From Afipia sp. Root123D2 (GTDB lineage: Bacteria > Pseudomonadota > Alphaproteobacteria > Rhizobiales > Xanthobacteraceae): 64,000 nt of DNA. The stretch covers positions 900,828 to 964,827 of the forward strand of contig NZ_LMDP01000002.1 in the NCBI RefSeq assembly GCF_001425835.1, read 5' to 3'. Positions 43,614 to 55,661 of the stretch are shown in pieces. Made by a program: the position numbers and the translations under genes. The notes under the pieces were generated by a model. It was not told the DNA's origin. It saw nothing but the letters and a program-made list of their open reading frames with translations, and did not search any database. The stretch's first letter is position 1. Each line of letters opens with the position of its first letter.

Positions 43614-43717
43614 CGTCATCCTGAGGCGGCCGGCGCGCCGGCCCTCGAAGGATGAACGGCCCCACGCATCGCCGGTCATCCTTCGAGGCTCGCTTCGCTC
43701 GCACCTCAGGATGACGG
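43614..43717. repeat. Large inverted repeat between groES and groEL
   Basis: CCGTCATCCTGAGGCGGCCG near 43613 and the reverse arm CACCTCAGGATGACGG near 43702 bracket inner arms CCTCGAAGGATGA and TCATCCTTCGAGG. In mRNA this would make a long nested hairpin inside the groESL transcript, possibly affecting processing or the GroES:GroEL ratio. Confidence 0.8.
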
Positions 43718-43740
43718 TTCCTGTAAAACAATCGGAGTAA

Positions 43741-45399
<1,659 letters not shown>

Positions 45400-45428
45400 G
45401 CCCACGTCTCTTCCCTCGCACGATCTTC

Positions 45429-45455
45429 AAAAAGCCGCCTTCGGGCGGCTTTTTT
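45429..45455 (+). terminator. Rho-independent terminator of groESL
   Basis: AAAAAGCCGCC-TTCG-GGCGGCTTTTTT is a strong stem with a tetraloop and a T run, 30 bases after the groEL stop. Confidence 0.95.
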
Positions 45456-45474
45456 CTTGGGTTCGATCTCACAT

Positions 45475-45505
45475 CGTCATGGCTGGGACAAGCTCGGGCA
45501 TGACG
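45475..45505. repeat. Short degenerate palindrome
   Basis: CGTCATGGCTGGGACAAGCT followed by CGGGCATGACG forms a small hairpin of the cattgccgggctt family upstream of the secreted-protein gene. Confidence 0.5.
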
Positions 45506-45618
45506 AAAAATGTAACGGGTGCTTCCCCATGCTCCGCCATGACAGCATCGGGATCATGCCCTATGGTCCGCCCGCCGTTGATCGCATCCGATTCCCCGAC
45601 ACTCTCCGGATTCTTGCC

Positions 45619-46803
45619 ATGCGCCTTCCGACTGCCTGTTTCACCGCCGCGATAATCGCAGGCGGCCTGTCCCTTGCGCACGCGCAAGCTCCCAAGAGCA
45701 CCACCACCGTGCGGTACTTCGCCTCGCTCGGCGATATCCTCGGCGACCTGCCGGTCGACGCCTTCATCAAGGAAACCCGCCAGGGCGGCAAGGTCGTCTC
45801 GGCCGTGCTCGACGCCTGCTATTCGGTGTCGCCGACCTCCGACCACAAGGACCGGTTCGTGGTCGAACTGAAACCCGACGGTCAGAAATTCACCGGCACC
45901 GGAACGAGTCTTGAGGACAAGCAGCCGGTCACCGTCAGCCTCACCCGCAAGCCGTCGGGCGACACCGTCAGCTTCGACGGCAAGATCACCGTCGGCGGCA
46001 AGGCCTCGCTGGTGTCGTCGACCGAGAATTCCGAGTCCGACGAAAACGAATTCGAGCAGTCGCAGACCGCCGACGACGATCTGGTCGGAGCGCCCGCGAA
46101 CTTCACCGAGGTGTCGCCGCAATCGGTCGCCGTGCAGGTCAAGCGCGACGCCTTCGTCGATCTGGTCAAAAGCCTGAAGAGCGAGCCGGTGCGAATCTCG
46201 CTCGACAGCCTCGCCACCGACTGCACCGTGCTGCGCACCGGCGAACAGACGCTGCGCCTCACCATCGATCCGGCGCGGGCACCGGCGCTGATCGCAAAAC
46301 TCAAGACCGCGCCCGGCGTCGTCGCCGCCGGCTGGGCCACCGGCACCTACGAGATGGAGCGCGCGATCCGGATTCCCGCCGCCGAATGGCGCGACGGCAC
46401 CGTGCTGAACAAGGACAAGCTCGCGACCGCGCTGTCGGACGCAGTGGCGAAAGCGATAGGCGGCAAGGCGCTGCCGCCGAAATGGAACGACACCACCGGC
46501 GAACTGACGCTGTCGGCGGCGCGCCCGAGCACGCTGGCGCCGGCGCTCGGCTTCACCGAAACGCTGGAGCTGACCGTGCTGGTCGGCCCCGAGCGGCCCG
46601 GCGTATCCGACCGCCTGATCGTCTGGCTCTGGGTGCCGTCAAGCACCACCAAGGATGACGCCACCGGCTCGCGCCTCGAATTCACCGAGCCCGACAACAG
46701 CGACGACGAGGGCAGCTTCACCGAGGATAACGGCGTGATCCAGTCAGTGGCCGAAGCGCTCAAGGGGCAACGCTGGGACTCCGACAAATCGTCATGGAAA
46801 TAG
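45619..46803 (+). CDS. Secreted hypothetical protein
   Basis: A 394-residue protein from ATG 45619 with a signal peptide (1-23, ending LAHAQ). The mature region is beta-rich. It contains an acidic Ser-rich linker (STENSESDENEFEQSQTADD), then a second domain with KRDAFVDLVKSLKSEPV and LRTGEQTLRLTIDPARAPAL. Only one or two Cys are seen. I do not recognise the family. The in-frame region upstream to 45457 has no signal peptide and overlaps a repeat. Confidence 0.75.
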   Translation: MRLPTACFTAAIIAGGLSLAHAQAPKSTTTVRYFASLGDILGDLPVDAFIKETRQGGKVVSAVLDACYSVSPTSDHKDRFVVELKPDGQKFTGTGTSLEDKQPVTVSLTRKPSGDTVSFDGKITVGGKASLVSSTENSESDENEFEQSQTADDDLVGAPANFTEVSPQSVAVQVKRDAFVDLVKSLKSEPVRISLDSLATDCTVLRTGEQTLRLTIDPARAPALIAKLKTAPGVVAAGWATGTYEMERAIRIPAAEWRDGTVLNKDKLATALSDAVAKAIGGKALPPKWNDTTGELTLSAARPSTLAPALGFTETLELTVLVGPERPGVSDRLIVWLWVPSSTTKDDATGSRLEFTEPDNSDDEGSFTEDNGVIQSVAEALKGQRWDSDKSSWK

Positions 46804-46847
46804 CAGCCCGCATCCGGCGCGGCCGACGTCACGGAGTCTGACGGCGG

Positions 46848-48392
46848 ATGGCGCATTATGACATCGTGATTGCCGGCGCCGGTCTCGGCGGCCTCACCGC
46901 CGGTGCGATCCTCGCGCGTGCCGGGCGCAAGGTGCTGGTGATCGAGAAGAGCAATTCGGTCGGCGGCGCGGCCTCGAGCTACAAGGTCGGCGACCTGTTC
47001 GTCGAAGGCTCGCTGCATGAGACCAGCGATCCGCACGACCCGCGTGACCCCAAGCACGATGTGCTGAAACGCGCCGGCGTGCTCGACGCGGTCAAATGGA
47101 TTCCCGGCGACACGCTCTATGAGGTACGCGGCGGCCCGCTCGGTGCGCCCCTCGCCGTGCCCGACAATTTCGACGGCGCTCGCCGCGCACTGATTGAACG
47201 CTTCCCCGAAGCCCGCGACGGCATCGAAAGCCTGCTGACCGACATGGAGCGTATCGCCACGGCGATGAGCACGTTGTCGCGCGGCGCCAGCGCGTTCCGC
47301 AATCCGCTCGAGGGCCTGCGCGCGGTGCTCAAGCTCGCGCCGGCGGTCCGCGACTGGAACCTGTCGCTGGCACAAAAACTCGACCGCACCTTCGGCGACA
47401 ACGAAGCGGTCAAAACCGCGATCGCCGCCAATCTTTGCTACTATCACGGCGATCCGAAAACGCTGTGGTGGGTGTTCTTCGCGCTGGCGCAGGGCAGCCT
47501 GCTGCAAAGCGGCGCGCGCTACGTCCACAGCGGATCGCAGCGGCTGTCGAGCGCGCTGGCCCGCGAGATCAAGAAGGCCGGAAGCGATGCCGTGTTGCGG
47601 CGGCTGGTGACGGCGATTGCGCCCGGCTCCGGCGGCGGGCCGTTCACGATCACCCACACCGCGAAGGACGGCAGCGATCCGCAGAACGTCGAGGCCACGC
47701 GCGTGATCTGCAACGGCGCGCCGGAGAGTATCGCGATATTGCTGCCGGATGACGCTGCGAGCAAATTCACCGCACGCTATCGCGACCTGTCGCCTTCGAT
47801 CTCGCTGTTCGCGCTGACGCTCGGGCTGTCGAGGCCGCCCGGCGAATTCGGCGTCACCAGCTACTCGACACAATTGCTGCCGGACTGGATGACAACGCTC
47901 GACGACTACGCACAGGCGGCAGCACTGATGGCGGGCGAGCCCGCGGACAGGATGCCGCCGCTGGCGATCGTCGATTTCGCGGCGATCGAGTCCGGCGTGC
48001 CGGCGCCGCCTTATGTGCTGTCGATTATCGCGCCGGATCAGTTGTCGAACTGGGATGGCCTCGATCAGGACGCCTATCGCGAGAAGCGCGCGCACTGGCA
48101 GGATGCGATCCTTGCCTATCTCGACACGCACTATCCGGGCCTTTCCGGCGCGGTGGTCGCCGCGTCGTTCAACACCGCGTGGTCGGTGCGGCAATATCTC
48201 GGCGCGCCGCATGGCGCGGTCTATGGCTTCGCGCCACGGCCGCCGCGCTCGCTGCTGGATACGCCCGCGCGGTCGCCGCAAACGCCGATCCCGGGGCTTT
48301 ATCTGTCGTCGGCCTATGCCGGCTTCGGCGGCTACACCGGCGTGATCCAGGCGGCCGGACAATGCGCGGACATGATCCTGGGCGAAGGGTAA
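46848..48392 (+). CDS. FAD-dependent NAD(P)-type oxidoreductase, phytoene desaturase (CrtI)-like
   Basis: A 514-residue protein. The N-terminal Rossmann motif DIVIAGAGLGGLTAG is followed by the Glu that binds ribose (VLVIEKSNSVGGAASSY). The C-terminal FAD motif is GLYLSSAYAGFGGYTGVIQA. These are shared by phytoene desaturases, retinol saturases and FAD-dependent oxidoreductases of unknown substrate. No carotenoid genes are nearby, so a carotenoid role is not supported. It starts 44 bases after the preceding secreted-protein gene, so both may be transcribed together. Confidence 0.88.
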   Translation: MAHYDIVIAGAGLGGLTAGAILARAGRKVLVIEKSNSVGGAASSYKVGDLFVEGSLHETSDPHDPRDPKHDVLKRAGVLDAVKWIPGDTLYEVRGGPLGAPLAVPDNFDGARRALIERFPEARDGIESLLTDMERIATAMSTLSRGASAFRNPLEGLRAVLKLAPAVRDWNLSLAQKLDRTFGDNEAVKTAIAANLCYYHGDPKTLWWVFFALAQGSLLQSGARYVHSGSQRLSSALAREIKKAGSDAVLRRLVTAIAPGSGGGPFTITHTAKDGSDPQNVEATRVICNGAPESIAILLPDDAASKFTARYRDLSPSISLFALTLGLSRPPGEFGVTSYSTQLLPDWMTTLDDYAQAAALMAGEPADRMPPLAIVDFAAIESGVPAPPYVLSIIAPDQLSNWDGLDQDAYREKRAHWQDAILAYLDTHYPGLSGAVVAASFNTAWSVRQYLGAPHGAVYGFAPRPPRSLLDTPARSPQTPIPGLYLSSAYAGFGGYTGVIQAAGQCADMILGEG

Positions 48393-48470
48393 GTCGCGCG
48401 TTGGCCCGTCTCTCCATGAGCGACAGTCCCCCTTCCCTTCTCCCGAAAGCGGGGAGAGGGAGAAAAGAAA

Positions 48471-48875
48471 TCAGTTCGTATTGACGCGAAACCGCAGCGT
48501 GGTCGGGCCGATAAACGACACGATGTCGCCCTGCCGCTTCCAGTTGGTCGCCTGCGCGAGCGCATTGACCAGCGCATCGTCGGCCTGCGCCGTGTCGGGC
48601 GTGCATGCCGTCTCGGCCATCGTGCCGGGCACGAAAATCACGGTGTCGTTGGCGACCGAGAACTGACCGCTGCCGCGCTTGCACCACAGATCGAGCCGGG
48701 CTTCACCCTGATCGCCGATCTCCAGTGACGGAATCCGTTTCGAGCCCGGCTGCGGCCGCGTTTCGAGCATCATGTCGACGCCGAACGGAAACTCGTTGTC
48801 CGCCTGCGCCGAAGCGGTTCCGAGCACCGGGCACATGACGGCGAGAATGAGCGCGGCATATCGCGAGACTGTCAT
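48471..48875 (-). CDS. Secreted META-domain protein (HslJ-like)
   Basis: A 134-residue protein with a signal peptide (1-22, ending SAQA) and a META/DUF306-like core: FVPGTMAETACTPDTAQADD, then NALAQATNWKRQGD and FIGPTTLRFRV. META domains occur in envelope stress proteins such as HslJ. The molecular role is unknown. It is convergent with the oxidoreductase. A CCCGAAAGCGGGGAGAGGG hairpin at about 48440-48460 lies between them. Confidence 0.8.
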   Translation of the reverse strand: MTVSRYAALILAVMCPVLGTASAQADNEFPFGVDMMLETRPQPGSKRIPSLEIGDQGEARLDLWCKRGSGQFSVANDTVIFVPGTMAETACTPDTAQADDALVNALAQATNWKRQGDIVSFIGPTTLRFRVNTN

Positions 48876-48991
48876 CGGCAAACCTTTGGCTATCCAGGGC
48901 ACCGCCGTTCTAGCCACCGACGGCGGCGATGGCCAGAGCGGCAGCGGTCAAATTTGCCGCACGCCATCGTGTCATAAAGAATCGCGCCATA

Positions 48992-49024
48992 AAAAAATCC
49001 CCGCGGCTTGCGCCGCAGGGATTT
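48992..49024 (-). terminator. Rho-independent terminator of lctP
   Basis: On the minus strand AAATCCCTGCGGC-GCAA-GCCGCGGGGATTTTTT forms a strong stem and T run, 20 bases beyond the lctP stop. Confidence 0.92.
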
Positions 49025-49043
49025 CGTTGTGCGGGATGCGCGC

Positions 49044-50714
<1,671 letters not shown>

Positions 50715-51008
50715 TGTGGATTCTCCCCACGCCATTGTTATGCCGCCGGACCAGCGTGGCTGGGTCAGGAGCTGAGGCGTGGCGGAGGACTGATCCAACG
50801 GCGAACGAAGGTGCTGCGGATGCACGACTCGTCACAAAACCGCGAACTCAGGGCCCCCCGACCCTCGCCGACGTCACTATGGTAGGGTGGGTTGGGGAGT
50901 CGAGACAAGATGACGCAGGCAAGGCCTGCTCGCGGCGTCAGACGATTGAAATGAATTTATGGTGATTTATCAAAGTATTGCCGCCTTTTTCCCGGAGATA
51001 TCAAATCT
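50715..51008. other. Divergent intergenic region upstream of lctP and the ABC transporter gene
   Basis: About 294 bp between divergent starts. TTGAAATGAATTTATGG at 50946-50962 gives an AT-rich patch that may contain a promoter for the plus-strand gene, but I cannot place a confident -10. GGAGATA at 50994-51000 is the Shine-Dalgarno for the GTG at 51009. Nothing else is recognised. Confidence 0.4.
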
Positions 51009-52751
51009 GTGAATAGCATCCGCTCGACGCTCGCGACGGTTTGGCGCATTGCCATTCCGTATTTCCGCTCGGACGACAAATGGGCCGGACGTATCCTTTT
51101 GGCCTCCGTGATCGCCATCGAGCTGGCGGTGGTCGCCATCGACGTCCTTCTCAATCAGTGGCGCAACCGGTTCTACAACGCCCTGCAAGAGCGCAACTGG
51201 GACAACTTCGTTCACGAGATCATCTACTTCTCGGTGATCGTGACGATCTTCATCGCGATCGCGGTCTACCAGCTCTATCTCAACCAGTGGCTTCAGATTC
51301 GCTGGCGCAACTGGATGACGGCGCGCTATCTCGGCGACTGGCTGCACGACGCCAATCACTACCGGATGCAGCTCGAGGGCGATCCCGCCGACAACCCCGA
51401 CCAGCGCATCACCGATGACGTCAAGCTGTTCGTCGATCGCACCCTCAACATCGCCCTCGGCCTTTTGAACTCGGTCGTCACGCTGGTTTCCTTCGTGGTC
51501 ATCCTGTGGGGCCTTTCGGAAGCAGCGCCGCTGCACCTGTTCGGGTCCGAACTCGCGATCCCCGGCTATCTGGTGTGGAGCGCGCTGATCTACGCGATCT
51601 TCGGCACCTGGCTTACACATGTGATCGGCTGGCCGCTCGTCAATCTCGACTTCAAGCAGCAGCAATACGAAGCGGATTTCCGCTTCAACCTTGTGCGCGT
51701 GCGCGAGAACTCCGAGCAGATCGCGCTGCTCCATGGCGAACCGGCGGAGCGCCAGCGGCTGATGAGCAAGTTCAGCCTTGTCGTCGGCAACTGGATCGAC
51801 ATCATGAACCGCACCAAGAAGATCACGGCCTTCACCGCGAGCTACGCGCAGGCCTCGCAGATCTTCCCGTATATCCTGGTCGCGCCCGCCTACTTCGCCA
51901 ACAAGACCCAGCTTGGCGGCATGATGCAGGCGGGATCGGCGTTCCTGAGCGTTCAGGGCGCGTTGTCGTTCTTCGTCAGCGCCTATCGCTCGCTCGCCGA
52001 ATGGCGAGCGGTCGTCGCCCGTCTCGAAGGCTTCGAGGCCTCGATCGCCCATGCCGCGGCGATGACCACACACAACGGCACCATCGCGATCAAGCCCGCC
52101 ACCGGCAAGGCGATCGAACTGAGCGACCTGCTGTTGCAATTGCCGAACGGAAAGCCGCTGGTGGCCGCGAACGACTTCAGCCTGAAAGCCGGCGAACGCA
52201 CCCTGCTCACTGGCCCGTCCGGCTCCGGCAAGTCGACGCTGTTCCGCGCCATTGCGGGCATCTGGCCATTCGGCAAGGGCGCGGTGTCGATTCCGGCCAA
52301 CGCCTCGCTGATGATGCTGCCGCAGAGGCCGTATTTCCCGGTCGGCACGCTCAGCGGCGCGATCACCTATCCCGCGAAGGAAGGCAGCTACGATGCCAAA
52401 CATCTCGCCGAGGTGCTGACGGCGGTCGGTATCCCGGCGCTGGCAACGCGGCTCGACGAGCAGGAGCACTGGAACAGGATGCTGTCGCTCGGCGAACAGC
52501 AGCGGCTTGGCGTTGCCCGCGCCCTGCTCCACGCGCCGCAATATTTGTTCCTCGACGAGGCCACCGCCTCGCTCGACGAGCCGTCGGAAGCGGCCCTTTA
52601 CAAGCTGATCGCCGAGCGCCTCCCCGACACCACCGTGATATCGATCGGCCACCGCAACACGCTCGCGGCTTTCCACCAGCGCCAGATCGCGCTCAAGCGC
52701 AGCGGCGAGCAGTTCACGATCGCGGACGCGGAGACGGCGAAGACACAGTGA
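51009..52751 (+). CDS. SbmA/BacA-like ABC transporter with fused ATPase (BclA/YddA type)
   Basis: A 580-residue half transporter. The N-terminal SbmA/BacA-type membrane domain has six helices, with LNQWRNRFYNALQERNW, RWRNWMTARYLGDWL and NPDQRITDDV. A C-terminal ATPase follows, with Walker A GPSGSGKST (about 400-408), signature LSLGEQQRLG (about 493), Walker B LFLDEA and H-loop IGHR. The fusion is that of YddA, mycobacterial Rv1819c and the Bradyrhizobium BclA transporter, which import antimicrobial or NCR peptides. The start is GTG 51009 with GGAGATA upstream. Whether it is BclA itself needs an alignment. Confidence 0.92.
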   Translation: MNSIRSTLATVWRIAIPYFRSDDKWAGRILLASVIAIELAVVAIDVLLNQWRNRFYNALQERNWDNFVHEIIYFSVIVTIFIAIAVYQLYLNQWLQIRWRNWMTARYLGDWLHDANHYRMQLEGDPADNPDQRITDDVKLFVDRTLNIALGLLNSVVTLVSFVVILWGLSEAAPLHLFGSELAIPGYLVWSALIYAIFGTWLTHVIGWPLVNLDFKQQQYEADFRFNLVRVRENSEQIALLHGEPAERQRLMSKFSLVVGNWIDIMNRTKKITAFTASYAQASQIFPYILVAPAYFANKTQLGGMMQAGSAFLSVQGALSFFVSAYRSLAEWRAVVARLEGFEASIAHAAAMTTHNGTIAIKPATGKAIELSDLLLQLPNGKPLVAANDFSLKAGERTLLTGPSGSGKSTLFRAIAGIWPFGKGAVSIPANASLMMLPQRPYFPVGTLSGAITYPAKEGSYDAKHLAEVLTAVGIPALATRLDEQEHWNRMLSLGEQQRLGVARALLHAPQYLFLDEATASLDEPSEAALYKLIAERLPDTTVISIGHRNTLAAFHQRQIALKRSGEQFTIADAETAKTQ

Positions 52752-52757
52752 CCATGC

Positions 52758-54080
52758 TCAGGCCGGACCGGACTCTGTCCTGACGACCGGTTCGGCCGCG
52801 CGCATGAACTGTTTTGCGAGCGCATGGTAGACGCCCTCGGGCGCGACGGTCTTCGATGCGGCGTTGGCGATCAGCGCCGCCGCCATCAACGGAATCACCA
52901 TGGCCTGATCGTTGGTCATCTCGGACGTGATGACAAAGGCCGTGATCGGGGCCTGCACCACGCCGGTCAGGTACGAGACCATGCCGATCAGCACCAGCGC
53001 GCCGAGCGGCGAATGCGGGAAAAAGTAACTGAGATCGGACGCGATCCCGGCGCCGATCGCCAGCGACGGCGAGAAGATGCCGCCCGGCAGGCCTGAAATC
53101 GCCGACAGCACCGTGGCGATGAATTTCAGCGGGCCGAAGCCGTAGTCGCCAGCCTCGGTCGCATGAAGGATGGCGCGGGCCTGATCGTAGCCGGTGCCAT
53201 AGACATGGATGCCTGAAAGCACGCCGCACAGCGCGACGCCGAGGCCGCAGATGACGGCGAAAATCACCGGCCGACGCTTGATCGCAGCACCAGTGGTTCC
53301 CGGCACGCCACGTGCGAACAACACCAGAATGCGGCTGAACAGCCCGCCCGCGATGCCGCAGATCATCGCGCAAACCGGCACAACGATCCATGCCTTGCCG
53401 AGCGGCAGTTCGGCCGCGGTCTGGCCGAAATAATTGTAGTTGCCGAGGATGGCGAGCGAGGTCAGGCCCGCGGCGATCACTGCGCCGATGATCAGGCCGC
53501 TGGTGCGCGTCTCGAACGAGCGGCTCAGTTCCTCGATGCCGAACACGATGCCGGCAAGCGGCGTATTGAAGGCGGCGGCGACACCGGCGGCCGCGCCCGC
53601 GACCAGGAAGCCCGGCTGCCGGAATGGCGCCCATTGCCCGATGCCGTACATGATCGCACCGCCGACCTGGACCGTCGGGCCCTCGCGGCCGGTCGACGCG
53701 CCGAACAGCAGGCCAAGCCCCATCACCACGATCTTGCCGAGCGCCACCCGTAACGACACCAGCGGCGCGCTCGCGGCTGGCGGCAGCCGCAGCGCCGCGA
53801 TCACCTGCGGGATGCCGCTGCCCTGCGAATTGGGAAACACCGTCGTCGCCAGAAACGTGGCGAACCCGAAGCCCAGCGGCGTCACCAGCAGCGCCAGATA
53901 AGGAGAATAAGCCAGCAGCCGGCCGAACGCGGCCTGGGCATGATCGGCGAGATAGGCCATCAGAATCGCGGCGAGACCGACGACAATGCCGCCCGCAAGG
54001 AACATCAGCCGTCGCGTCCATCGCTTGAACGCGATGCGGGAGCGGGTTCCCATGTGCGCGGCATAACGATTGAGCTTCAT
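52758..54080 (-). CDS. CLC-family chloride channel/antiporter
   Basis: A 440-residue protein with the CLC fold. The three chloride-site motifs are GSGIP (87-91), GREGP (131-135, gating E133) and GIFSP (about 344). The internal proton Glu is present in FNTPLAGIVFGIEEL (E183/E184), which suggests a 2Cl-/H+ antiporter rather than a pure channel. The motif is GREGP rather than the form seen in fluoride-specific CLC-F proteins. There is no CBS domain. It is convergent with the ABC transporter gene, only 6 bases apart. Confidence 0.93.
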   Translation of the reverse strand: MKLNRYAAHMGTRSRIAFKRWTRRLMFLAGGIVVGLAAILMAYLADHAQAAFGRLLAYSPYLALLVTPLGFGFATFLATTVFPNSQGSGIPQVIAALRLPPAASAPLVSLRVALGKIVVMGLGLLFGASTGREGPTVQVGGAIMYGIGQWAPFRQPGFLVAGAAAGVAAAFNTPLAGIVFGIEELSRSFETRTSGLIIGAVIAAGLTSLAILGNYNYFGQTAAELPLGKAWIVVPVCAMICGIAGGLFSRILVLFARGVPGTTGAAIKRRPVIFAVICGLGVALCGVLSGIHVYGTGYDQARAILHATEAGDYGFGPLKFIATVLSAISGLPGGIFSPSLAIGAGIASDLSYFFPHSPLGALVLIGMVSYLTGVVQAPITAFVITSEMTNDQAMVIPLMAAALIANAASKTVAPEGVYHALAKQFMRAAEPVVRTESGPA

Positions 54081-54136
54081 GGCTGTCGGCTAACGGCGTG
54101 CGGATCGATACCCGTCTCTTAGCCGCGAAACATCAC

Positions 54137-54169
54137 AAAAGAAAAGGGCGGCAGAGGCATCTGCCGCCC
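54137..54169 (-). terminator. Rho-independent terminator of the porin gene
   Basis: GGGCGGCAG-AGGCAT-CTGCCGCCC (54146-54169) is a 9-bp stem. On the minus strand it is followed by TTTTCTTTTG. It lies downstream of the minus-strand porin gene. Confidence 0.88.
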
Positions 54170-54193
54170 AGTTCGGTCTTCCCGGGGGAAGGC

Positions 54194-55180
54194 TTACTTG
54201 AGGTTGGTGGCGGCGGTCAGGTCGGCAGACAGCTTGGCGATGAACGTGTCGCCGCACCACTTCGACGGAGCGCCGCCATTGATGCCGCCGGCCGGGAAGC
54301 CGGTGCCCGAAGCGGTGAAGTCGCTGGTGAAGGCGTTGCAGGCGCCCTTGTCGAGATCGGTTCCCGAGTAGCGCAGATCGAGCGTGAACACATTGTAGGT
54401 GAAGCCGACGCCGATGTTCCAGGTGTTGTAGTCGGCATAGGGAATGCCGTTCGGGAACAGCGGGGCCAGACCGTAGAACGCATCCGAGGTGCCGAGCCAC
54501 TGATGGCCGAACTCACCCGAGACGTAGCTGCCGATGCCGTTCGGCAGCCAGCCGCTCGGCGCGGTCAGCTTGGCGGTGATCGCCGCATAGGTGCCGTCGG
54601 CGCCGGTGTTCAGGAAGTTCGGCGAGTAGAACACGCTGCCGCCTGCGGTGAAGCTGTCGGTGAATGCGTAGGCGACCTTGCCGTAGACTTCGTAGAAGCT
54701 GACGTCCTTCTTCATGACGTTGCCGTTCGGCAGCACGATCGTGTTGACGTCGACGGGGCAGACGCCACCGCCGCCAACGACCGTATCGACGCACTGGCCG
54801 CCCGGATAGAGATAGCCCCAGGCGCCGAAGTCGAACGACAGCGCACCGAAGGTCGGGCGGATACCGCCGTAGATGTCGACTTCAGCCGAGGCCCGGTTGG
54901 CGAAGGAGATGCTCGAGAACGCTGAACCGACGTAGAGCTGCAGGTCCTTGTTGATGTTGTAGCGCGGTTCGAAATACGCAGTCACCGCCGGCTTGTGGTT
55001 CGACTGGGTGATGCCACGGAAAACGTAGTCGTTCATGATGCCGGCGCCGAAGGCGACATCCCACGGTGAGACATAAGCGACCGGCGGAGCCTTGGTGTAG
55101 ACCTTGCCGAGGTCGGCGGCGGAGGCGGTGCCCACCCCCATCGCGACCAGCGCCGCGACTGACAGACTGACTTTCTTCAT
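54194..55180 (-). CDS. Outer-membrane beta-barrel porin (TorF-like)
   Basis: A 328-residue protein. A signal peptide (1-22, ending TASAA) precedes a Gly- and aromatic-rich mature protein with alternating strands, for example VAFGAGIMNDYVFRGITQS and FDFGAWGYLYPGG. It ends TAATNLK rather than with a terminal Phe. The IMNDYVFRGITQSN segment is typical of the putative TorF-like porin family of Alphaproteobacteria. Four Cys occur in loop regions (GGQCVDT, GGVCPVD, KGACNAF, SKWCGDT) and could form disulfides. ATG 55180 follows GGGATC. Confidence 0.88.
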   Translation of the reverse strand: MKKVSLSVAALVAMGVGTASAADLGKVYTKAPPVAYVSPWDVAFGAGIMNDYVFRGITQSNHKPAVTAYFEPRYNINKDLQLYVGSAFSSISFANRASAEVDIYGGIRPTFGALSFDFGAWGYLYPGGQCVDTVVGGGGVCPVDVNTIVLPNGNVMKKDVSFYEVYGKVAYAFTDSFTAGGSVFYSPNFLNTGADGTYAAITAKLTAPSGWLPNGIGSYVSGEFGHQWLGTSDAFYGLAPLFPNGIPYADYNTWNIGVGFTYNVFTLDLRYSGTDLDKGACNAFTSDFTASGTGFPAGGINGGAPSKWCGDTFIAKLSADLTAATNLK

Positions 55181-55590
55181 GACGATCCCCATCATCGTTT
55201 GTGGTCCAGCCGGATGATCGAGGTCTGATGACAACGGCTCATCGGCTGCGATTGATATTCCGGTGAAGCCAATCTGCGAGGGGATGCGATAAACCGAAAG
55301 CAAAAAACCCGAGCAAATGCCGCCTTTTTAGGCGTTCAAGCCCCCGGCGAGGTATCGTCACATCGACTTCCGCAGTGGTGTGACATTCGCACAACAATCT
55401 TTTGCGCCTCCCGCAACGGCCTCACGGCGGGCGTGCGCAGTACGATTCGGGCGATGCCCTCACAGCCGGCCGACACGATCGCGCATCGCAACTTCGCCGG
55501 AACGATCAAGCCTCGATGCAGATCGGGCGGGGCGGATAAGGCAACGATGCGGCATGTCAGGCCGGTGCATCGGGGGCGGCGCGGCAAACG
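55181..55590. other. Intergenic region upstream of the porin gene
   Basis: About 410 bp between the porin start and the histone-gene terminator. It probably holds the porin promoter and leader, since it is AT-rich between about 55285 and 55330. The short ORFs here have no signal or family features. I see no repeat or operator. Confidence 0.4.
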
Positions 55591-55621
55591 AAAAAGGCCG
55601 CAACGCGGAGGTTGCGGCCTT
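55591..55621 (-). terminator. Rho-independent terminator of the histone-like gene
   Basis: AAGGCCGCAAC (55594-55604), a 6-base loop, then GTTGCGGCCTT (55611-55621) is a perfect 11-bp stem. On the minus strand it is followed by TTTTT. It lies about 40 bases after the stop of the lysine-rich protein. Confidence 0.93.
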
Positions 55622-55661
55622 CGATCCGGTCAGGCTCACCGCTGAGAACGCGGTGACCGGT

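Noticed and set aside
46347-48362. Minus-strand ORF of 671 codons opposite the CrtI-like gene
   Set aside because: It is an Arg-rich shadow frame without motifs.
46848-48392. Carotenoid desaturase assignment
   Set aside because: The fold matches CrtI, but no carotenoid genes are nearby and the substrate cannot be inferred.
51009-52751. Possibility that this is a drug exporter of the MsbA type
   Set aside because: The membrane domain has SbmA/BacA motifs rather than MsbA ones, so import of peptides is more likely.
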